64,000 nucleotides of DNA from Arcuatula senhousia (lineage: Eukaryota; Mollusca; Bivalvia; Mytilida; Mytilidae): positions 1 through 64,000 of the forward strand of contig CAXARO010001811.1 of NCBI GenBank assembly GCA_963971305.1. The letters are read 5' to 3'. Both the position numbers and the translations under genes were made by a program. Below are positions 32,725 to 45,800 of this stretch, one piece after another (the first letter of the stretch is position 1; each line of letters starts with the position of its first letter). The notes under the pieces were generated by a model. That model made no database searches. It was not told the origin of the DNA and worked only from the letters and a program-made list of their open reading frames with translations.

Positions 32725-34804
32725 TGCAAAACGAAGCAAAGACTGGTCCATATAAAAAATAAAGACCACTGAGATTGTGTAGTTTGGTCCTTGCCCTGTC
32801 GTACCCTAGAGTGAAAGGGTCCACACGCTAGGGGTCTACCATTTCCTAAAGGGGTCCAAATATAAGACGTTACATGTCAGTATAATAAAGTTTGGTCCCT
32901 TTTGAAGCCAAGACTGGTCCATGTAAAAAAAAGACCACTGAGATTGTGTAGTTCGGTCTTTGCCCTGTCGTATCCTAGAGTGAGGGGGTCCACACGCTAG
33001 GGGTCTACCATTTCCTAAAGGGGTCCAAATATAACACGTTACATGTCAGTATAATAAAGTTTGGTCCCCTTAGAAGCCAAGACTGGTCCATATAAAAAAT
33101 AAAGACCACTGAGATTGTGTAGTTCGGTCCTTGCCCTGTCGTATTTTAGAGTGAGGGGGTCCACACGCTAGGGGTCTTCCATTTCCTAAAGGGGTCCAAA
33201 TATAAGACGTTACATGTCAGTATAATAAAGTTTGGTCCCCTTAGAAGCCAAGACTGGTCCATATAAAAAATAAAGACCACTGAGATTGTGTAGTTTGGTC
33301 CTTGCCCTGTCGTTCCCTAGAGTGAAGGGGTCCACTCGCTAGGGGTCTACCATTTCCTAAATGGGTCCAAAAGTAAGACGTTACATGTCAGTATAATAAA
33401 GTTTGGTCCCTTTTGAAGCCAAGACTGGTCCATGTAAAAAATAGACCACTGAGATTGTGTAGTTTGGTCCTTGCCCTGTCGTACCCGAGAGTGAGGGGGT
33501 CCACACGCTAGGGATCTACCATTTCCTAAAGCGGTTCAAAATAAAGACGTTACATGTCAGTATAATAAAGTTTGGTCCCTTTTGAAGCCAAGACTGGTCC
33601 ATGTAAAAAAAAGACCACTGAGATTGTGAAGTTTGGTCCTTGCTCTGTCGTACCCGAGAGTGAGGGGGTCCACACGCTAGGGATCTACCATTTCCTAAAG
33701 GGGTCCAAAAGTAAGACGTTACATGCCAGTATAGTAAATTTTGGTCCCTTTTGAAGGCAAGACTGGTCCATGTAAAAAAAAGACCACTGAGATTGTGTAG
33801 TTTGGTCCTTGCCCTGTCGTACCCTTAAGTGAGGGGGTCCACACGCTAGGGGTCTACCATTTACTAAAGCGGTCCAAAGTAAGACGTTACATGTCAGAAT
33901 AATAAGGTTTGGTCCCCTTAGAAGCCAAGACTGTCCATAAAAAATAAAGACCACTGAGATTGTGTAGTTTGGTCCTTGCTCTGTCGTACCCTAGATTGAG
34001 GGGTCCACACGTTAGGGGTCTACAATTTCCTAAAGAGGTCCAAATGTAAGACGTAACATGTCAGTATAGTAAAGTTTGGTCCCTTTAGAAGCCAATACTG
34101 TTCCATGAAAAAAATAAAGACCACTGAGATTGTGTAGTTCGGTCTTTGCCCTGTCGTATCCTAGAGTGAGGGGGTCCACACGCTAGGGGTCTACCATTTC
34201 CTAAAGGGGTCCAAAAGTAATACGTTACATGTCAGTATAGTAACATTTGGTCCCCATAGAAGCCAAGACTGGTCCATGAAAAAATAAAGACCACTGAGAT
34301 TGTGTAGTTTGGTCCTTGCCCAGTCGTTCCCTAGAGTGAAGGGGTCCACACGCTAGGGGTCTATCATTTCCTAAAGGGGTCCAAAAGTAAGACGTTACAT
34401 GTCAGTATAGTAAAGTTTGGTCCCCTTAGAAGCCAAGACTGGTCCATGAAAAAAACAAAGACCACTGAGATTGTGTAGTTTAGGCCTTGCCCTGTTGTAC
34501 CCTAGAGTGAGGGGGTCTACACGCTAGGGGTCTACCATTTCCTAAAGGGGTCCAAAAGTAAGACGTTACATGTCAGTATAGTAAAGTTTGGTCCCCTTAG
34601 AAGCCAAGACTGGTCCATGAAAAAAAAACAAAGACCACTGAGATTGTGTAGTTTAGTCCTTGCCCTGTCGTACCCTAGAGTGAGGGGGTCCACACGCTAG
34701 GGGTCTACCATTTCCTAAAGGGGTCCAAAAGTAAGACGTTACATGTCAGTATAGTAAAGTTTGGTCACCTAAGAAGCCCAGACTGGTCCATGAAAAAAAT
34801 AAAG

Positions 34805-35068
34805 GATTAAAATACCACGTGATGTTCTTCGAGTCAATTTTATGTCATTCTGTCCTCGTCAGTCGATGTGTGAACATCTTTTTACTTTTTAGCCCCTGAA
34901 GAAGGATTTTATGTCCGAAAATTTGGGCATTCTTGTTTTATTTGTTTTAAAGGTTTTATTTCTTTATATTTCTTATTTAGTTTTTACCTTTTAAATGTGG
35001 CTTTACCATCCATTTATTTATCTATTTTATTAATACACAAGCCACAGTGCAACATACTTTATTTATTT
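34805..35068 (+). mobile_element. 264-bp insertion in the satellite with 12-bp target duplication (copy 1)
   Basis: Foreign sequence starting GATTAAAATACC and ending ACTTTATTTATTT interrupts a satellite unit. AAAAAAATAAAG stands on both sides (34793-34804 and 35069-35080), read as a target duplication. It contains a hammerhead-like motif of the kind seen at the ends of Penelope-like elements. No protein. Confidence 0.75.
34892..34928 (+). ncRNA. hammerhead-like motif in the satellite insertion (copy 1)
   Basis: Order: stem I GCCC, CTGAAGA, an extra A, stem II GGA with loop TTTTATG and TCC, GAA, AATT, T17, stem I GGGC. Core position 7 (variable in natural ribozymes) is A. The extra A before stem II is not canonical, and stem III is only a 4-base palindrome without loop, so activity as a monomer is doubtful. 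Confidence 0.5.
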
Positions 35069-36610
35069 AAAAAAATAAAGACCACTGAGATTGTGTAGTG
35101 TGGTCTTTGCCTTGTTGTAACCTAGAGTGAGGGGGTTCACACGCTAGGGGTCTACCATTTCCTAAAGGGGTCCAAAAGTAAGACGTTACATGTCAGTATA
35201 ATAAAGTTTGGTCCCTTTTGAAGCCAAGACTGGTCCATGTAAAAAATTGACCACTGAGATTGTGTAGTTTGGTCCTTGCCCTGTCGTACCCGAGAGTTAG
35301 GGGGTCCACACGCTAGGGATCTACCATTTCCTAAAGCGGTTCAAAATTAAGACGTTACATGTCAGTATAATAAAGTTTGGTCCCTTTTGAAGCCAAGACT
35401 GGTCCATGTAAAAAAAAGACCACTGAGATTGTGAAGTTTGGTCCTTGCTCTGTCGTACCCGAGAGTGAGGGGGTCCACACGCTAGGGATCTACAATTTCC
35501 TAAAGGGGTCCAAAAGTAAGACGTTACATGCCAGTATAGTAAATTTTGGTTCCTTTTGAAGCCAAGACTGGTCCATGTAAAAAAAAAGACCACTGAGATT
35601 GTGTAGTTTGGTCCTTGCCCTGTCTTACCCTTAAGTGAGGGGGTCCACACGCTAGGGGTCTACCATTTACTGAAGGGGTCCAAAGTAAGACGTTACATGT
35701 CAGAATAGTAAGGTTTGGTCCCCTTAGAAGCCAAGACTGTCCATAAAAAATAAAGACCACTGAGATTGTGTAGTTTGGTCCTTGCTCTGTCGTACCCTAG
35801 ATTGAGGGGGTCCACACGTTAGGGGTCTACAATTTCCTAAAGAGGTCCAAATGTAAGACGTAACATGTCAGTATAGTAAAGTTTGGTCCCTTTAGAAGCC
35901 AAGACTGTTCCATGAAAAAAATAAAGACCACTGAGATTGTGTAGTTCGGTCTTTGCCCTGTCGTATCCTAAAGTGAGGGGGTCAACACGATAGGGGTCTA
36001 CCATTTCCTAAAGGGGTCCAAAAGTAATACGTTACATGTCAGTATAGTAACATTTGGTCCCCATAGAAGCCAAGACTGGTCCATGAAAAAAATAAAGACC
36101 ACTGAGATTGTGTAGTTTGGTCCTTGCCCAGTCGTTCCCTAGAGTGAAGGGGTCCACACGCTAGGGGTCTACCATTTCTTAAAGGGGTCCAAAATTAAGA
36201 CGTTACATGTCAGTATAGTAAAGTTTGGTCCCCTTAGAAGCCAAGACTGGTCCATGAAAAAAACAAAGACCACTGAGATTGTTGTTTAGTCCTTGCCCTG
36301 TTGTACCCTAGAGTGAGGGGGTCCACACGCTAGGGGTCTACCATTTCCTAAAGGGGTCCAAAAGTAACACGTTACATGTCAGTATAGTAAACTTTGGTCC
36401 CCTTAGAAGCCAAGACTGGTCCATGAAAAAAAAACAAAGACCACTGAGATTGTGTAGTTTAGTCCTTGCCCTGTCGTACTCTAGAGTGAGGGGGTCCACA
36501 CGCTAGGGGTCTACCATTTCCTAAAGGGGTCCAAAAGTAAGACGTTACATGTCAGTATAGTAAAGTTTGGTCACCTAAGAAGCCCAGACTGGTCCATGAA
36601 AAAAATAAAG

Positions 36611-36874
36611 GATTAAAATACCACGTGATGTTCTTCGAGTCAATTTTATGTCATTCTGTCCTCGTCAGTCGATGTGTGAACATCTTTTTACTTTTTAGCC
36701 CCTGAAGAAGGATTTTATGTCCGAAAATTTGGGCATTCTTGTTTTATTTGTTTTAAAGGTTTTATTTCTTTATATTTCTTATTTAGTTTTTACCTTTTAA
36801 ATGTGGCTTTACCATCCATTTATTTATCTATTTTATTAATACACAAGCCACAGTGCAACATACTTTATTTATTT
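36611..36874 (+). mobile_element. 264-bp insertion in the satellite (copy 2)
   Basis: Same as 34805-35068, exactly 1,806 bases further on, with the same flanking satellite units. It was copied as part of a larger satellite duplication, not by a second transposition. Confidence 0.8.
36698..36734 (+). ncRNA. hammerhead-like motif in the satellite insertion (copy 2)
   Basis: Identical to the motif at 34892-34928. Confidence 0.5.
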
Positions 36875-39800
36875 AAAAAAATAAAGACCACTGAGATTGT
36901 GTAGTTCGGTCCTTGCCCTGTCGTACCCTAGAGTGAGGGGTCCACACGTTAGGGGTCTACCATTTCCTAAAGGGGTCCAAAAGTAAGACGTTACATGTCA
37001 GTATAATAAAGTTTGGTCCCCTTAGAAGCCAAGACTGGTCCATATAAAAATAAAGACCACTGAGATTGTGTAGTTTGGTCCTTGCCCTGTCGTACCCTAG
37101 TGTGAAGGGGTCCTCACGCTAGGGGTCTACCATTTCCAAAAGGGGTCCAAAATTAAGACGTTACATGTCAGTATAATAAAGTTTGGTCCCCTTCGAAGCC
37201 AAGACTGGTCTATGTAAAAAATAAACACCACTGAGATTGTGTAGTTTGGTCCTTGCCCTGTCGTACCCTAGAGTGAGGGGGTCCACACGCTAGGGGTCTA
37301 CCATTTACTAAAGGGGTCCAAAAGTAAGACGTAACATGTCAGTATAGTAAAGTTTGGTCCCCTTAGAAGCCAAGACTGGTCCATATAAAAAATAAAGACC
37401 ACTGAGATTGTGTAGTTTGGTCCTTGCCCTGTCGTACCCTAGTGTGAAGGGGTCCTCACGCTAGGGGTCTACCATTTCCAAAAGGGGTCCAAAATTAAGA
37501 CGTTACATGTCAGTATAATAAAGTTTGGTCCCCTTCGAAGCCAAGACTGGTCTATGTAAAAAATAAACACCACTGAGATTGTGTAGTTTGGTCCTTGCCC
37601 TGTCGTACCCTAGAGTGAGGGGGTCCACACGCTAGGGGTCTACCATTTCCTAAAGGGGTCCAAATGTAAGACGTAACATGTCAGTATAGTAAAGTTTGGT
37701 CCCCTTAGAAGCCAAGACTGTTCCATGAAAAAAAAAGATAACTGAGATTGTGTAGTTCGGTCTTTGCCCTCTCGTATCCTAGAGTGAGGGGGTCCACACG
37801 CTAGGGGTCTACCATTTCCTAAAGGGGTCCAAAAGTAAGACGTTACATGTCAGTATAATAAAGTTTGGTCCCCTTAGAAGCCAAGACTGGTCCATATAAA
37901 AATAAAGACCACTGAGATTGTGTAGTTTGGTCCTTGCCCTGTCGTACCCTAGTGTGAAGGGGTCCACACGCTAGGGGTCTACCATTTCCAAAAGGGGTCC
38001 AAAATTAAGACGTTACATGTCAGTATAATAAAGTTTGGTCCCCTTCGAAGCCAAGACTGGTCCATGTAAACAATAAAGACCACTGAGATTGTGTAGTTTG
38101 GTCCTTGCCCTGTCGTACCCTAGAGTGAGGGGGTCCACACGCTAGGGGTCTACCATTTACTAAAGGGGGTCCAAAAGTAAGACATTACATGTCAGTATAG
38201 TAAAGTTTGGTCCCCTTAGAAGCCAAGACTGGTCCATAAAAAATAAAGGCCACTGAGATTGTATAGTTTGGTCCTTGCCCTGTCGTACCCTAGAGTGAGG
38301 GGCCCACACGTTAGGGGTCTACCATTTCCTAAAGGGGTCCAAATGTAAGACGTAACATGTCAGTATAGTAAAAATTGGTCCCCTTAGAAGCCAAGACTGT
38401 TCCATGAAAAAAATAAAGACCACTGAGATTGTGTAGTTTGGTCCTTGCCCTGTCGTATCCTAGAGTGAGGGGGTCCACACGCTAGGGGTCTACCATTTCC
38501 TAAAGGGGTCCAAATATAAGACGTTACATGTCAGTATAATAAAGTTTGGTCCCCTTAGAAGCTAAGACTGGTCCATATAAAAAATAAAGACCAATGAGAT
38601 TGTGTAGTTTGGTTCTTGTCCTGTCGTACCCTAGAGTGAAGGGGTCCAAACGCTAGGGGTCTACCATTTCCTAAAGGGGTCCAAAAGTAAGACGTTACAT
38701 GTCAGTATAATAAAGTTTGGTCCCCTTCGAAGCTAAAACTGGTCCATGTAAATAATAAAGACCACTGAGATTGTGTAGTTTGGTCCTTGCCCTGCCGTAC
38801 CCTAGAGTGAAGGGGTCCACACGCTAGGGGTCTACCATTTCCTAAAGGGGACCAAAAGTAAGACGTAACATGTCAGTATAGTAAAGTTTGGTCCCCTTTG
38901 AAGCCAAGACTTGTCCATGTAAAAAAAAAAGACCACTGAGATTGTGTAGTTTGGTCCTTGCTCTGTCGTACCATAGAGTGAGGGGGTCCACACGTTAGGG
39001 GTCTACAATTTCCTAAAGGGGTCCAAATGTAAGACGTAACATGTCAGTATAGTAAAGTTTGGTCCCCTTAGTAGCCAAGACTGTTCCATGAAAAAAATAA
39101 AGACCACTGAGATTGTGTAGTTCGGTCTTTGCCCTGTTGTATCCTAGAGTGAGGGGGTCCACACGCTAGGGGTCTACCATTTCCTAAAGGGGTCCAAATG
39201 TAAGACGTAACATGTCAGTATAGTAAAGTTTGGTCCCCTTAGAAGCCAAGACTGTTCCATGAAAAAAATAAAGACCACTGAGATTGTGTAGTTCGGTCCT
39301 TGCCCTGTCGTATCCTAGAGTGAGGGGGTCCACACGCTAGGGGTCTACCATTTCCTAAAGGGGTCCAAAAGTAAGACGTTGCATGTCAGTATAATAAAGT
39401 TTGGTCCCCTTAGAAGCCAAGACTGGTCCATATAAAAAATAAAGACCACTGAGATTGTGTAGTTTGGTCCTTGCCCTGTCGTACCCTAGAGTGAAGGGGT
39501 CCACACGTTAGGGGTCTACCATTTCCAAAAGGGGTCCAAAAGTAAGACGTTACATGTCAGTATATTTAAGTTTGGTCCCCTTAGAAGCCAAGACTGGTTC
39601 ATGAAAAAAATTAAGACCACTGAAATTGTGTAGTTTTGTCCTTTCCCTGTCGTACCCTAGAGTGAGGGGGTCCACAAGCTAGGGGTCTACCATTTCCTAA
39701 AGAGGTTCACAGGTAAGACGTTACATGTCAGTAAGGTAAAGTTTGGTCCCCTTAGAAGCCAAGACTGGTCCATATAAAAAATAAAGACCACTGAGATTGT

Positions 39801-42800
39801 GTAGTTTGATCCTTGCCCTGTCGTACCCTAGAGTGAGGGGTCCACACATTAGGGGTCTACCATTTCCTTAAGGGGTCCAAATGTAAGACGTAACATATCA
39901 GTATAGTAAAGTTTGGTCCCCTTAGAAGCCAAGACTGTTCCATGAAAAAAAAGACCACTAAGATTGTGTAGTTCGGTCCTTGCCCTGTCGTACCCTAGAT
40001 TGAGGGGGTCCACACGTTAGGGGTCTACCATTTCCTAAAGGGGTCCAAATGTAAGACGTAACATGTCAGTATAGTAAAGTTTGGTCCCCTTAGAAGCCAA
40101 GACTAGTCCATGAAAAAAATAAAGACCACTGAGATTGTGTAGTTCGGTCCTTGCCCTGTCGTATCCTAGAGTGAGGGGGTCCACACGCTAGGGGTCTACC
40201 ATTTCCTAAAGGGGTCCAAAAGTAAGACGTTGCATGTCAGTATAATAAAGTTTGGTCCCCTTAGAAGCCAAGACTGGTCCATATAAAAAATAAAGACCAC
40301 TGAGATTGTGTAGTTTGGTCCTTGCCCTGTCGTACCCTAGAGTGAAGGGGTCCACACGTTAGGGGTCTACCATTTCCAAAAGGGGTCCAAAATTAAGACG
40401 TTAAATGTCAGTATAATAAAGTTTGGTCCCCTTCGAGGCCAAGACTTGTCCATGTAAAAATAAAGACCACTGAGATTGTGTAGTTTGGTCCTTGCCCTGT
40501 TGTACCCTAGAGTGAGGGGGTCCACACGCTAGGGGTCTACCATTTACTAAAGGGGTCCAAAAGTAAGACATTACATGTCAGTATAGTAAAGTTTGGTCCC
40601 CTTAGAAGCCAAGACTGGTCCATAAAAAAGAAAGACCACTGAGATTGTGTAGTTTGGTCCTTGCCCTGTCGTACCTTAGAGTAAGGGGTCCACACGTTAG
40701 GGGTCTACCATTTCCTAAAGGGGTCCAAAAGTAAGACGTTACATGTCAGTATAGTAAAGTTTGGTCCCCCTAGAAGCCAAGACTGGTCCTTGTTAAAATA
40801 AGGACCACTGAGATTGTGTAGTTCGGTCTTTGCCCTGTCGTACCCTGGAGTGAGGGGGTCCACACGTTAGGGGTCTACCATTTCCTAAAGGGGTCCAAAT
40901 GTAAGACGTAACATGTCAGTATAGTAAAGTTTGGTCCCCTTAGAAGCCAAGACTGTTCCATGAAAAAAATAAAGACCACTGAGATTGTGTAGTTCCGTCC
41001 TTGCTCTGTCGTATCCTAGAGTGATGGGGTCCACACGCAAGGGGTCTACCATTTCCTAAAGGGGTCCAAAAGTAAGACGTTACATGTCAGTATGATAAAG
41101 TTTGATCCCCTTAGAAGCCAAGACTGGTCCATATAAAAAATAAAGACCACTGAGATTGTGTAGTTTGGTCCTTGCCCTGTCGTACCCTAGAGTGAAGGGT
41201 TCCACACGTTAGGGGTCTACCATTTCCAAAAGGGGTCCAAAATTAAGACGTTAAATGTCAGTATAATAAAGTTTGGTCCCCTTCGAGGCCAAGACTTGTC
41301 CATGTAAAATAAAGACCACTGAGATTGTGTAGTTTGGTCCTTGCCCTGTTGTACCCTAGAGTGAGGGGGTCCACACGCTAGGGGTCTACCATTTACTAAA
41401 GGGGTCCAAAAGTAAGACATTACATGTCAGTATAGTAAAGTTTGGTCCCCTTAGAAGCCAAGACTGGTCCATAAAAAAGAAAGACCACTGAGATTGTGTA
41501 GTTTGGTCCTTGCCCTGTCGTACCTTAGAGTAAGGGGTCCACACGTTAGGGGTCTACCATTTCCTAAAGGGGTCCAAAAGTAAGACGTTACATGTCAGTA
41601 TAGTAAAGTTTGGTCCCCCTAGAAGCCAAGACTGGTCCTTGTTAAAATAAGGACCACTGAGATTGTGTAGTTCGGTCTTTGCCCTGTCGTACCCTGGAGT
41701 GAGGGGGTCCACACGTTAGGGGTCTACCATTTCCTAAAGGGGTCCAAATGTAAGACGTAACATGTCAGTATAGTAAAGTTTGGTCCCCTTAGAAGCCAAG
41801 ACTGTTCCATGAAAAAAATAAAGACCACTGAGATTGTGTAGTTCCGTCCTTGCTCTGTCGTATCCTAGAGTGATGGGGTCCACACGCAAGGGGTCTACCA
41901 TTTCCTAAAAGGGTCCAAAAGTAAGACGTTACATGTCAGTATGATAAAGTTTGGTCCCCTAAGAAGCCAAGACTGGTCCATATAAAAAATAAAGACCCCT
42001 GAGATTGTGTAGTTTGGTCTTTGCCCTGTCGTACCCTAGAATGAGAGTGTCCACAAACTAGGGGTCTATCATTTCCTAAAGGGGTCCAAAAGTAAGACGT
42101 TACATGTCAGTATAGTAAAGTTTGGTCCCCTTAGAAGCCAAGACTGTTCCATGAAAAAAATAAAGACCACTGAGTTTGTGTAGTTCGGTCCTTACCCTGT
42201 CGTATCCTAGAGTGAGGGGGTCCACACGCTACGGGTCTACCATTTCCTAAAGGGTTCCAAAAGTAAGACGTTACATGTCAGTATGATAAAGTTTGGTCCC
42301 CTTAGAAGCCAAGAATGTTCCATGAAAAAAAATAAAGACCACTGAGATTGTGTAGTTTGGTCCTTGTCCTGTCGTACCCTAGAGTGAAGGGGTCCACACG
42401 CTAGGGGTCTACCATTTCCTAAAGGGGTCGAAAATTAATACGTTACATGTCAGTATAGTAACGTTTGGTCCCCATAGAAGCCAACATTGGTCCATGTAAA
42501 AAATTAAGACCACTGAGATTGTGTAGTTTGGTCCTTTCCCTGTCGTTCCTGAGAGTGAGGGGGTCCACACGCTAGGGGTCTACCATTTCCTAAAGGGGTC
42601 CAAAAGTAAGACGTTACATGTCAGTATAATAAAGTTTGGTCCCCTTAGAAGCCAAGACTGGTCCATATAAAAATAAAGACCACTGAGATTGTGTAGTTTG
42701 GTCCTTGCCCTGTCGTACCCTAGTGTGAAGGGGTCCACACGCTAGGGGTCTACCATTTCCAAAAGGGGTCCAAAATTAAGACGTTACATGTCAGTATAAT

Positions 42801-45800
42801 AAAGTTTGGTCCCCTTCGAAGCCAAGACTGGTCCATGTAAACAATAAAGACCACTGAGATTGTGTAGTTTGGTCCTTGCCCTTTCGTACCCTAGAGTGAG
42901 GGGGTCCACACGCTAGGGGTCTACCATTTACTAAAGGGGTCCAAAAGTAAGACATTACATGTCAGTATAGTAAAGTTTGGTCCCCTTAGAAGCCAAGACT
43001 GGTCCATAAAAAATAAAGGCCACTGAGATTGTATAGTTTGGTCCTTGCCCTGTCGTACCCTAGAGTGAGGGGCCCACACGTTAGGGGTCTACCATTTCCT
43101 AAAGGGGTCCAAATGTAAGACGTAACATGTCAGTATAGTAAAAATTGGTCCCCTTAGAAGCCAAGACTGGCCCATAAAAAAATAAAGACCACTGAGATTG
43201 TGTAGTTTGGTCCTTGCCCTGTCGTACCCTAGATTGAGGGGGTCCACACGTTAGGGGTCTACAATTTCCTAAAGGGGTCCAAATGTAAGACGTAAAATGT
43301 CAGTATAGTAAAGTTTGGTCCCCTTAAAAGCCAAGACTGTTCCATGAAAAAAATAAAGACCACTGAGATTGTGTAGTTCGGTCTTTGCCCTGTCGTATCC
43401 TAGAGTGAGGGGGTCCACACGCTAGGGGTCTACCATTTCCTAAAGGGGTCCAAATATAAGACGTTACATGTCAGTATAATAAAGTTTGGTCCCCTTAGAA
43501 GCTAAGACTGGTCCATATAAAAAATAAAGACCAATGAGATTGTGTAGTTTGGTTCTTGTCCTGTCGTACCCTAGAGTGAAGGGGTCCACACGCTAGGGGT
43601 CTACCATTTCCTAAAGGGGTCCAAAAGTAAGACGTTACATGTCAGTATAATAAAGTTTGGTCCCCTTCGAAGCTAAAACTGGTCCATGTAAATAATAAAG
43701 ACCACTGAGATTGTGTAGTTTGGTCCTTGCCCTGCCGTACCCTAGAGTGAAGGGGTCCACACGCTAGGGGTCTACCATTTCCTAAAGGGGACCAAAAGTA
43801 AGACGTAACATGTCAGTATAGTAAAGTTTGGTCCCCTTTGAAGCCAAGACTGGTCCATGTAAAAAAAAAGACCACTGAGATTGTGTAGTTTGGTCCTTGC
43901 CCTGTCGTACCATAGAGTGAGGGGGTCCACACGTTAGGGGTCTACCATTTCCTAAAGGGGTCCAAATGTAAGACGTAACATGTCAGTATAGTAAAGTGTG
44001 GTCCCCTTAGAAGCCAAGACTAGTCCATGAAAAAAATAAAGACCACTGAGATTGTGTAGTTCGGTCCTTGCCCTGTCGTATCCTAGAGTGAGGGGGTCCA
44101 CACGCTAGGGGTCTACCATTTCCTAAAGGGGTCCAAAAGTAAGACGTTGCATGTCAGTATAATAAAGTTTGGTCCCCTTAGAAGCCAAGACTGGTCCATA
44201 TAAAAAATAAAGACCACTGAGATTGTGTAGTTTGGTCCTTGCCCTGTCGTACCCTAGAGTGAAGGGGTCCACACGTTAGGGGTCTACCATTTCCAAAAGG
44301 GGTCCAAAATTAAGACGTTAAATGTCAGTATAATAAAGTTTGGTCCCCTTCAAGGCCAAGACTTGTCCATGTAAAAATAAAGACCACTGAGATTGTGTAG
44401 TTTGGTCCTTGCCCTGTTGTACCCTAGAGTGAGGGGGTCCACACGCTAGGGGTCTACCATTTACTAAAGGGGTCCAAAAGTAAGACATTACATGTCAGTA
44501 TAGTAAAGTTTGGTCCCCTTAGAAGCCAAGACTGGTCCATAAAAAAGAAAGACCACTGAGATTGTGTAGTTTGGTCCTTGCCCTGTCGTACCTTAGAGTA
44601 AGGGGTCCACACGTTAGGGGTCTACCATTTCCTAAAGGGGTCCAAAAGTAAGACGTTACATGTCAGTATAGTAAAGTTTGGTCCCCCTAGAAGCCAAGAC
44701 TGGTCCTTGTTAAAATAAGGACCACTGAGATTGTGTAGTTCGGTCTTTGCCCTGTCGTACCCTGGAGTGAGGGGGTCCACACGTTAGGGGTCTACCATTT
44801 CCTAAAGGGGTCCAAATGTAAGACGTAACATGTCAGTATAGTAAAGTTTGGTCCCCTTAGAAGCCAAGACTGTTCCATGAAAAAAATAAAGACCACTGAG
44901 ATTGTGTAGTTCCGTCCTTGCTCTGTCGTATCCTAGAGTGATGGGGTCCACACGCAAGGGGTCTACCATTTCCTAAAGGGGTCCAAAAGTAAGACGTTAC
45001 ATGTCAGTATGATAAAGTTTGGTCCCCTTAGAAGCCAAGACTGGTCCATATAAAAAATAAAGACCACTGAGATTGTGTAGTTTGGTCCTTGCCCTGTCGT
45101 ACCCTAGAGTGAAGGGGTCCACACGTTAGGGGTCTACCATTTCCAAAAGGGGTCCAAAATTAAGACGTTAAATGTCAGTATAATAAAGTTTGGTCCCCTT
45201 CGAGGCCAAGACTTGTCCATGTAAAAATAAAGACCACTGAGATTGTGTAGTTTGGTCCTTGCCCTGTTGTACCCTAGAGTGAGGGGGTCCACACGCTAGG
45301 GGTCTACCATTTACTAAAGGGGTCCAAAAGTAAGACATTACATGTCAGTATAGTAAAGTTTGGTCCCCTTAGAAGCCAAGACTGGTCCATAAAAAAGAAA
45401 GACCACTGAGATTGTGTAGTTTGGTCCTTGCCCTGTCGTACCTTAGAGTAAGGGGTCCACACGTTAGGGGTCTACCATTTCCTAAAGGGGTCCAAAAGTA
45501 AGACGTTACATGTCAGTATAGTAAAGTTTGGTCCCCCTAGAAGCCAAGACTGGTCCTTGTTAAAATAAGGACCACTGAGATTGTGTAGTTCGGTCTTTGC
45601 CCTGTCGTACCCTGGAGTGAGGGGGTCCACACGTTAGGGGTCTACCATTTCCTAAAGGGGTCCAAATGTAAGACGTAACATGTCAGTATAGTAAAGTTTG
45701 GTCCCCTTAGAAGCCAAGACTGTTCCATGAAAAAAATAAAGACCACTGAGATTGTGTAGTTCCGTCCTTGCTCTGTCGTATCCTAGAGTGATGGGGTCCA

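Noticed and set aside
33685..35760. Minus-strand reading frames of 60-110 codons in the 170-bp satellite as a protein family
   Set aside because: They arise because some repeat periods are 171 bases (57 codons); frames break at every unit of another length and carry no independent coding signal.
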